Below are positions 58,101-64,000 of a stretch of 64,000 nucleotides of DNA, piece after piece. The stretch comes from Haliotispira sp965263485 (lineage in GTDB: Bacteria > Spirochaetota > Spirochaetia > SP-2023), in contig CBDHHO010000004.1 in NCBI GenBank assembly GCA_965263485.1, positions 1,984,001 through 2,048,000 on the forward strand, written 5' to 3'. Position 1 is the stretch's first letter, and every line of letters begins with the position of its first letter. A model generated the notes under the pieces. It was given only the letters and a program-made list of their open reading frames with translations, was not told the DNA's origin and searched no databases. A program made the translations under genes and the position numbers.

Positions 58101-61100
58101 TTAGCAAAAATAACGCAGCCCGTTGATAAAAATATCCTGATTGAGCGAAACAGCATTTGAAGAGCCGGATCCGGCAGCCTGCGCCACATTGCGGTACAAC
58201 TGTGAACCACGCCGCTCCGAATGAGCCATTTTCCCCAGAATGCGGCCATCGGCAGAGCAAAGCGCCTCAATACCGGCGGCAGAGCCATTGATATCTTCCC
58301 GGTAAACCGCCGCGATCTGCTGCTGTTGACGCAGCCGTTTCAGCAGCGCAGGCGGTAGCAACAAGCGGCCTTCGCCGTGGGAGACCGGCAGCAGAAAGTC
58401 CCGACCACTCATGCCCCGCAGCCAGGGAGACGGGGTGGGGCAGACGCGGCACAGCTCCAGATCGGCAATATGGCGACCCTGGCGATTATGGGTAATGCCC
58501 AGCCCCTCGCGGCCATAGGCCGCTCCTTGTTGCCAGTCGCGACCATAAGGCAGCAAGCCGCACTTAATCAAAGCCTGGAAACCATTACAAATCCCCAAAA
58601 TCAAGCCGTTCCCGGCCAACAGCCGATCGATGGCCCGGGCCACTTGCGGCTCGCGCAGCACCGAAGCGATGAACTTGGCGCTGCCATCCGGCTCATCGCT
58701 GGCGCTGAAACCACCGGGCAGGGCCAGTATCCGGGCCCCGTCCAGCAGCTCCGCCAGCAGCTTCAGCGACTGTTGCATGCTGTGTTCACTGAGCAAATTG
58801 ATGACCGGGCTGCACAATTCCAGTTGCAGCTCTTGCTGCAACTCGTTCTGCAGTTTTTCAGCGGCCATGGCAAACGAGTGCAGCATATCGTCCTCACTGT
58901 TGCTGCCGGGGAATACCGGGACCACCAGACGCAGTGCAGGAGGCTGCAGCTGCTCTTTATAACAGCTAAGCTCCGGGGCCGGCCTTTGCCGGGCCTCACG
59001 CAGCAGCTCTCGCTGCTGATCCGAGGCCCGGCGATCTGAAGCCGAATCAACGGGATAATAACCCGGTTCCTTCTGCCAGTGGCACCAGGCCCGGTAAGCC
59101 GGAGACCGGGCACTGAGGCCGAGCTGCTGCTGTGGAATTCCTTTCTGTGAGAATTGCTGCGGCCACACAATGGCTTCTTCGCCCAAGGCGCAGTCGATCA
59201 AGTCAGCAATCTTGCGTAGCTGCGGACTCTCCGGCAGGGCTGTCGAACTTGCCAGCAGCATCGCGCTGAAGCCGGGATCAGCGGCATAGGGCAGTAGAAA
59301 TGTGCTCTCGTAGACCTTCAGCAAAGCTCGCTTGGGAGCAGAGCCAAACGCGAGCAGAGCCAATGCTGCCAGTACACCTTCGGCCCCAACCAATCGGGTC
59401 GAGACCTGCCCCGACTCTGGCAATCCCTCAAGGTACTCCCAGTACTGTCGGATGCGCTCGTAATCAGGGCTTTGCAGCGGCTTGAAAGAGCTTTGGGGCC
59501 GACACAGCAGATAGAGATGGCGGGCACTAGGCAGCCAGCCCGCCGGGCGCAGGGCGCGGCACGGTGCACTGCCGAAGGCAAAGGAGCTGAGCACTGGCGG
59601 TACCCGCAAGTCTTCAAAGCTTCCACTCATGCTGTCTTTGCCACCGATTGCGGCCAGACCCAACTGCTGCTGAGCCGTCAGCACACCCAGCATGGCCGCA
59701 GATATCTGGCCCCACAACTGAGGCGTATCCAGCCGGGGAAAATATTCCTGTAACGAAAGATAAATGTGGCGGCGCTCAGCCCCGGCAGCCAACAGCTTGG
59801 CCGCCGACTGAACAATGGCAACCTGAGCGCCGAGAAAGCTGTTCTCACTGCTCAGGTAAGGGTCATAGGCCCAACTGATCAGCGAAGCATGCCGCGATTC
59901 ACGGTACGAATAGTCTTGCGCTCGTTCGCTGCCCCGACCCCAGAAATGCAGCGGAATCAACTGAGCCGATACTTCGCTGCGCCCATAAGTCCTCTCGATT
60001 TCTTGCCAGTCGGTTTCCTCCGTATCTGCCGGCTGCTGGCGCGGGTAGGGCTGAAACAGAGTGGAAGCGCCCACACTGCTGTCAAACATATGCTGCAAGC
60101 CACGCTGGCCAGCCACTTGAGGATGGCGCAGTATTTCGCAGAGCCGGGCTTCAATAGAAGTGTCCGGACTGCTGTCGGCCTGAGCCAGGGACTGGTCCAG
60201 CTTCCGCCCCGCCGTCCTCCATAGACGGGAGAACTCTTCGGGCTCATAGGGGCGCAAGTGCTCCGGGGCAAAGCGCACTTCGGCGCGTCGGGCAAACCCC
60301 GAGCTGTCGAGAAAATCACGGGCCAGCTGAGCAATTTGCCGACCGCGATACAACAGCCGAAAAACGGGGGGGCCTCCAGCCGGACTCCGTTGCGCCGTGA
60401 CACACCCCAGCCGAACGACTGCAATGCCCTCGCTCTCCGCCTTCTCTCGGAAAGTCTGCCAGTCGGCAGCAGCGATGACCACCGCCATTCGCTCCTGTGA
60501 CTCGGAAACGGCCAGTTCATCCGGCCTCAGACCTTGATATTTGGTGGGCATAGCGGCCAGTTCCAGCTCCAGGCCCCTGGCAATCTCACCGACCGCCACA
60601 GCAACGCCTCCGGCACCGAAGTCATTGCAGCGTTTAATCAAATGCCCCACATCGCTGCGTCGGAAAAAACGCTGTAGTTTGCGCTCCTCAATCGGGTTGC
60701 CACGCTGCACTTCGGCGGCGTTGCTAATCACCGTGTCTCTGCTGTGAGCCCGGCTGGAACCCAAAGCTCCGCCGATGCCGTCCCGGCCGGTGGCTCCACC
60801 GAGTAGCAGAATCAAGTCTCCCGGCTGAGGTTCCAGGCGCCTGACCTGTTCGGGCCGGGCTACGCCCACCACCATGCCGCACTCAAAGCGCTTGGCTGCA
60901 AAACCGTGATGGTACAACTCGATTACCAGGTTGCTGGCCAGACCGATGCGATTGCCATAGTCTGAAAAGCCGCGAGCGGCCTCGCTGGCGATCTTGCGCT
61001 GCGGCAGCTTGCCGGATCTTATATTGGCTTGCCGCTGATTCGGGCTGGCCGCCCCGCTCAGGCGCAGGGCTTGATAGACATAGCTCCGGCCCGACAACGG

Positions 61101-62465
61101 ATCGCGGATCGCCCCGCCCAGACAGGTCGCCGCACCACCGTAGGGCTCAATTTCGGTGGGGTGATTGTGGGTTTCATTCTTAAACATCAGCAGACGCCGC
61201 CGGGACTTTGCCTCTGAATGCTCATCCCGGCCTGCTTCGGCATCAACAAACACCGAACAGGCGTTGACCTCGGCACTGATTTCCACGGCATCCATGTAGG
61301 GCCCCGGCTGCAAAGTTTTGAGGGCGCGTGCTCCTAGTGTGGCGATATCCATCAAATTCTGCGGCCGCTGCGCGATGCCACATTTTTGCCGCAGGTCCTG
61401 GTATAAATTCCAGGCTGCTTTCAGCTCGGCAGGGAGCTCAGGGCGAGCCACAGTTTCCGGGGTCTGCTCTCCCATCTCCCAGTTCAGCTCGGTGTGAAAG
61501 GTCGTATGGCGGCAGTGGTCAGACCAGTAGACCTCCAATATCCGCAATTCGGTCAGGGTTGGCTCACGGGGCTCCGCCAGAGCAGTCAGGCCGGAAAGTT
61601 CCTGGCCGCTGTAATAGGCATGGATGTAAGCCAAATTCGCATCGTCAAAGCGCAGACCGATCTGGTCGGCCCAAGTGCGCAGCACCTGGGCCTCAGGATG
61701 CAGCCCCGTCAGTGAAGGCAAAATGACTTCATAAGGTAGCTCTCCGGCTGCGGAGCCAAGGGAGCCATCGTTGCTCTCCGATTCGGCTGCCACCCGGCAA
61801 TCCGCCTGCTCTCGGGCACTGTAGGAAAACTTCCGGAGATCCTTGACCTCCAGCTCCAACGGTGCCCACAAATACCGGTGCATCGAATGGAGGCGGCCCG
61901 GACTGAGGCGGCATTCTGCCTGTGATGAGCCCGAAGGCTTTGGCATCAATACATAAAGCCAGAAGCAGCGCACGCTGTGCAGCTGCACACCCGCCGCCCA
62001 CTCTCTGCTCCAGAGTGTCCAGCAGTCCTGCACGGCCTGGGCCCTGGGGTCAAACTGGGCCGCCGGCATCTCATAAGCCAGACAGGAAGGCTGAGCACCC
62101 GCTGCAATATGCTTTGTGAACTCTGATATTTCAGGGAGCAAAGACTGCCAAGCAGACCTGCAAGCAGACTCTCCCGGCTTCGTTCCCAGATATTCCGGTT
62201 GTCCGGAAAAGGCCTGGATCAAGTGCCGATCGCAGACCGGGTCGGCCAATTGCAGCTCGGCAAAGCGGGACACAATATCTCCGCAGTCCGGGCATTCAGG
62301 AGAGCCTGCTGTTTCAGGCAGTGCCAAGCATAGGTCATAGCCCTGGAGCTCGACTGCACCGGCCAGCTCACTGACTCCGGCATAATGCTGTAATTCGTGC
62401 AATAAAGCAGCTGCTTTGCCAGCCCGCTGATTGTAGACAAAAATGCGAAATAATTGTGAAGACAT
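58101..62465 (-). CDS. purL: Phosphoribosylformylglycinamidine synthase, single-chain PurL
   Basis: 1454 residues. Converts FGAR to FGAM in purine synthesis with glutamine as ammonia donor. The single-chain type carries synthase and glutaminase: N-terminal PurS-like part, DHCRHTTFHTEL (about residue 312), KNETHNHPTEIEPYGGAATCLGG (ATP site; here split as KNETHNHPTEIEP and GGAATCLGG), GATGRDGIGGALG, AAIGGKDSMSGSF, then glutaminase GICNGFQ (Cys nucleophile, about 1320) and SHGEGR. It is about 150 residues longer than E. coli PurL, with Ser/Gln/Arg-rich insertions. Start ATG 62465 has a weak Shine-Dalgarno. Purine synthesis gene beside a purine-salvage locus. Confidence 0.95.
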   Translation of the reverse strand: MSSQLFRIFVYNQRAGKAAALLHELQHYAGVSELAGAVELQGYDLCLALPETAGSPECPDCGDIVSRFAELQLADPVCDRHLIQAFSGQPEYLGTKPGESACRSAWQSLLPEISEFTKHIAAGAQPSCLAYEMPAAQFDPRAQAVQDCWTLWSREWAAGVQLHSVRCFWLYVLMPKPSGSSQAECRLSPGRLHSMHRYLWAPLELEVKDLRKFSYSAREQADCRVAAESESNDGSLGSAAGELPYEVILPSLTGLHPEAQVLRTWADQIGLRFDDANLAYIHAYYSGQELSGLTALAEPREPTLTELRILEVYWSDHCRHTTFHTELNWEMGEQTPETVARPELPAELKAAWNLYQDLRQKCGIAQRPQNLMDIATLGARALKTLQPGPYMDAVEISAEVNACSVFVDAEAGRDEHSEAKSRRRLLMFKNETHNHPTEIEPYGGAATCLGGAIRDPLSGRSYVYQALRLSGAASPNQRQANIRSGKLPQRKIASEAARGFSDYGNRIGLASNLVIELYHHGFAAKRFECGMVVGVARPEQVRRLEPQPGDLILLLGGATGRDGIGGALGSSRAHSRDTVISNAAEVQRGNPIEERKLQRFFRRSDVGHLIKRCNDFGAGGVAVAVGEIARGLELELAAMPTKYQGLRPDELAVSESQERMAVVIAAADWQTFREKAESEGIAVVRLGCVTAQRSPAGGPPVFRLLYRGRQIAQLARDFLDSSGFARRAEVRFAPEHLRPYEPEEFSRLWRTAGRKLDQSLAQADSSPDTSIEARLCEILRHPQVAGQRGLQHMFDSSVGASTLFQPYPRQQPADTEETDWQEIERTYGRSEVSAQLIPLHFWGRGSERAQDYSYRESRHASLISWAYDPYLSSENSFLGAQVAIVQSAAKLLAAGAERRHIYLSLQEYFPRLDTPQLWGQISAAMLGVLTAQQQLGLAAIGGKDSMSGSFEDLRVPPVLSSFAFGSAPCRALRPAGWLPSARHLYLLCRPQSSFKPLQSPDYERIRQYWEYLEGLPESGQVSTRLVGAEGVLAALALLAFGSAPKRALLKVYESTFLLPYAADPGFSAMLLASSTALPESPQLRKIADLIDCALGEEAIVWPQQFSQKGIPQQQLGLSARSPAYRAWCHWQKEPGYYPVDSASDRRASDQQRELLREARQRPAPELSCYKEQLQPPALRLVVPVFPGSNSEDDMLHSFAMAAEKLQNELQQELQLELCSPVINLLSEHSMQQSLKLLAELLDGARILALPGGFSASDEPDGSAKFIASVLREPQVARAIDRLLAGNGLILGICNGFQALIKCGLLPYGRDWQQGAAYGREGLGITHNRQGRHIADLELCRVCPTPSPWLRGMSGRDFLLPVSHGEGRLLLPPALLKRLRQQQQIAAVYREDINGSAAGIEALCSADGRILGKMAHSERRGSQLYRNVAQAAGSGSSNAVSLNQDIFINGLRYFC

Positions 62466-62542
62466 TCCGTTTGCTTACCCTTCTGAGCTTAGCTTGCAGC
62501 AAAGTCAGAAAAAATGACAGAGAGGTTCCCCAAAGATTTCTC

Positions 62543-62583
62543 CTAAAAAAAGCTCCGGAAATCCTTCAGGATTTCCGGAGCTT
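62543..62583 (-). terminator. Strong hairpin terminator for minus-strand transcription
   Basis: AAGCTCCGGAAATCC (62550-62564) and GGATTTCCGGAGCTT (62569-62583) form a perfect 15-bp stem with a TTCA loop. On the minus strand the stem is followed by a T-run, so it terminates leftward transcription from the gene at 62923, before purL. A TIR element has since been inserted between gene and terminator. Confidence 0.8.
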
Positions 62584-62603
62584 CCGACGCATAAGAAACT
62601 GTT

Positions 62604-62754
62604 GGGAACCTCTAAAAATCATATCGCTTTTTGCGAGCTGGCGCAGCCAAGCCCGACCTTCCTCATTAAGCAAGGGCCTGCCACCTCTTCTGACAAAGCT
62701 GTTCGTTTCAAAAGAGCGAGCAAGACCGCAAAATTGGAACTTTTAGAGGCCCCC
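62604..62754. mobile_element. TIR element, type B, about 151 bp
   Basis: Left end GGGAACCTCTAAAAATCATA, right end TTGGAACTTTTAGAGGCCCCC. The inner left part (GCGAGCTGGCGCAGCCAAGCC) is type B, and the right part (AAAGAGCGAGCAAGACCGCA) resembles the 38165 element. No clear target duplication. 62755-62922 holds nothing I recognise. Confidence 0.7.
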
Positions 62755-62922
62755 TTTGGAGGCTCCCTGTTGAGAATTCACCGAACCAGAGATGTTTGAC
62801 CATAGCGAGGCACTGAAGCGTATCTGTTGCATGACGAAACTGCTTGCTAAAAACTGTGACCATAACATTTGATCATGACCGAGAATAAAAATTCGGGCAG
62901 TTTCTAAACAGGTTTCGGTGGA

Positions 62923-63528
62923 TTACCTACGCTTACTGGTCCTGCTGGTTTTGGCACTGGTTTTGCGGATCGTCTTTCTGGGCACCGCCTTGCGAACGGC
63001 AGCTCTGCGGCCAACGGTCTTTTTTGCAGCAGCTGTCTTGCGTTTTGCCGTCTTTTTTGCGGCTGTTTTGCGCTTGCTGGCCTTCCGTCCCCTTACGCGG
63101 CGCACCGGAGGAGGCAACTGTAAAGGAGGTCTGCCGCGTCTTTTGGGAGGCTGAGGCAGTTCAAAAGTCCGGCGATATTCCCGGTTGCGATTAAATTCCT
63201 TAACAGCTTCCTCGACCAGAAAATCGTCTTCGATACCCTCCCGGGCTTCGATATGCCAGACATACAGGAATAGAATACCGAGAAGCTGCATGTAGCCCAG
63301 AGTTTCTTCGCTGGGCTTGCGAACGCGCTCTCTGTGGTAACGTACCAGCCAGGTGAAAAACGCCTGCTTCCCGTTGCGTAATCGACCTGTAGTGGCAACT
63401 CTGCCATTTTTTTCTGCGTAAGCCGAGATATAATTGCGAACATCGACAAAAATTGTTTCAGGAAGCCGCCCGATATGTTCGCGCTCGATCAACTCCCTGT
63501 ACAGCTTCTTATAAACCCGTACATTCAT
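62923..63528 (-). CDS. Protein with Lys/Arg/Ala-rich histone-like tail
   Basis: 201 residues. Residues 1-120 form a compact helical domain (VYKKLYRELIEREHIGRLPE, LLGILFLYVWHIEAREGIED) I do not recognise. Then an AT-hook-like KRRGRPPLQLPPP (about 125) and a 65-residue tail of KKTAKRKTAAAKK-type repeats, like bacterial H1-type (AlgP/HctB-like) tails that bind DNA. It probably binds nucleic acid in the cytoplasm. GGAG lies about 10 bp before ATG 63528. The tail DNA is repetitive, and length variation between strains would be expected. Confidence 0.7.
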   Translation of the reverse strand: MNVRVYKKLYRELIEREHIGRLPETIFVDVRNYISAYAEKNGRVATTGRLRNGKQAFFTWLVRYHRERVRKPSEETLGYMQLLGILFLYVWHIEAREGIEDDFLVEEAVKEFNRNREYRRTFELPQPPKRRGRPPLQLPPPVRRVRGRKASKRKTAAKKTAKRKTAAAKKTVGRRAAVRKAVPRKTIRKTSAKTSRTSKRR

Positions 63529-63885
63529 AAGGTATAGCTCCTATCTTTTGAAGTTTCTTATTGCATCCCGCGGGGGAGAGGACAATACAAACTCGCTGTG
63601 GTGTTGCTCGAGAGTATATTTCTGCCATATTGTATCGACAAGATTATTTTTTAAGAAAAATAAAAAAATGGCTTTTACCTTGTTCTGCACTTTCAGAACT
63701 TTGGTTTCCTGTTAACAGATTCACGCTCTGTGTCTCTGCCCAACTCAGGGGTGCAGATAATATGAAATGGGGCGGGAAAGTTCCAGCAGTACCTTACATG
63801 TTATGAATGTAGGGGGATGCTAAAAATTCACTTTCAATACTCGGCCGCCGGGATTTTCCCGATATCGAAGAAGTAAATATATACA
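63529..63885. other. Intergenic region without recognisable gene
   Basis: Mixed sequence with short open frames on both strands but no family match or start signal. One fragment (GGGGGATGCTAAAAATTCAC at 63812) looks like a decayed TIR-element left end. Confidence 0.4.
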
Positions 63886-64000
63886 GGGTACCTCTAAAAA
63901 TTCGCTTTCGATGCTGAGTGAGCGAGATTTTGCCGAGCGCGAGAAATGGAAGCCGAGGCATACTTTGTTGTATGGTAAGGCTTTCGTGACGAAGCGATTC
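63886..64000 (+). mobile_element. TIR element, type A, left 115 bp, cut by window edge
   Basis: Starts GGGTACCTCTAAAAATTCGC and is nearly identical to the start of the 32475-32637 element. The open frame reads GTSKNSLSMLSERDFAE, then KPRHTLLYGKAFVTKRF up to the window end. Confidence 0.82.

Noticed and set aside
62466..62560. Purine riboswitch or PurR site upstream of purL
   Set aside because: No recognisable purine-aptamer core or PurR box could be found in the short leader.
1..64000. tRNA, rRNA or replication origin
   Set aside because: No cloverleaf-like tRNA with a GTTCRA arm, no rRNA segment and no DnaA-box cluster was noticed; a covariance-model search would be needed to exclude tRNAs.

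Overview
The window looks like a chromosomal segment of a spirochaete or close relative. This is an inference from content: a BMP-lipoprotein nucleoside ABC transporter of the type found in Borrelia and Treponema, a RarA/unknown-domain fusion, many lipoproteins with short lipoboxes, a small repeat-bearing coiled-coil membrane protein, and GroEL without a neighbouring groES. I saw no rRNA, tRNA or CRISPR array.

Layout. 1-3549 is visibly AT-rich: two sugar ABC permeases (the first cut by the window edge), a Gfo/Idh/MocA dehydrogenase and a fatty acid desaturase. From about 3590 the DNA turns GC-rich: uxaC, a broken uxuB-like gene, a HsdR remnant, a 1.7 kb-residue leucine/glutamine-rich protein of unknown function, nrdR (minus strand) and groL with a good terminator. 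14.2-15.7 kb carries the first of three lipoprotein loci that share a 5' cassette. 15.9-31.6 kb is a foreign defence island read leftwards: HTH/excisionase-like protein, helicase, DUF4391, GxxExxY nuclease-like protein, Mod1, AAA ATPase + DUF4276, a DUF4391 fragment, a second GxxExxY, Mod2, RhuM, a mod 3' fragment and Res. 32-39.3 kb is repeat-rich: small proteins, a broken ROK regulator, two Rpn-type nucleases, the second and third lipoprotein loci and an IS5-family remnant. 39.6-45 kb holds the rarA fusion, a second IS5 remnant, a coiled-coil membrane protein, a LacI-family regulator and a XapX protein. 45.3-58 kb is a coherent nucleoside-salvage locus on the plus strand. purL (minus strand) and a basic-tailed protein close the window.

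How genes work together. In the salvage locus an exported 5'-nucleotidase would release nucleosides, a BMP lipoprotein with ATPase and two permeases would import them, two DeoD phosphorylases and an MTA/SAH deaminase-like enzyme would process them, and ribokinase would recover ribose. In the island, Mod and Res form a type III restriction-modification core. It has been expanded by duplication so that two Mod proteins share ends but differ in the middle, and other defence-type genes sit between the duplicated ends.

Three signals stand out. (1) Three lipoprotein loci share promoter region, leader, RBS and ATG, followed by six CGCTCAT heptamers. In all three the ATG frame is one base off the lipoprotein frame, implying phase variation or frameshifting at a following A-AAA-AAT site. 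(2) A family of short terminal-inverted-repeat elements (ends GGGnACCTCTAAAAATT, about 56-228 bp, 4-bp A/T-rich target duplications) is scattered through the window. Its main subtype keeps one open frame from end to end, with shared peptide blocks. (3) The mod-res island carries nested cargo bounded by duplicated mod segments.
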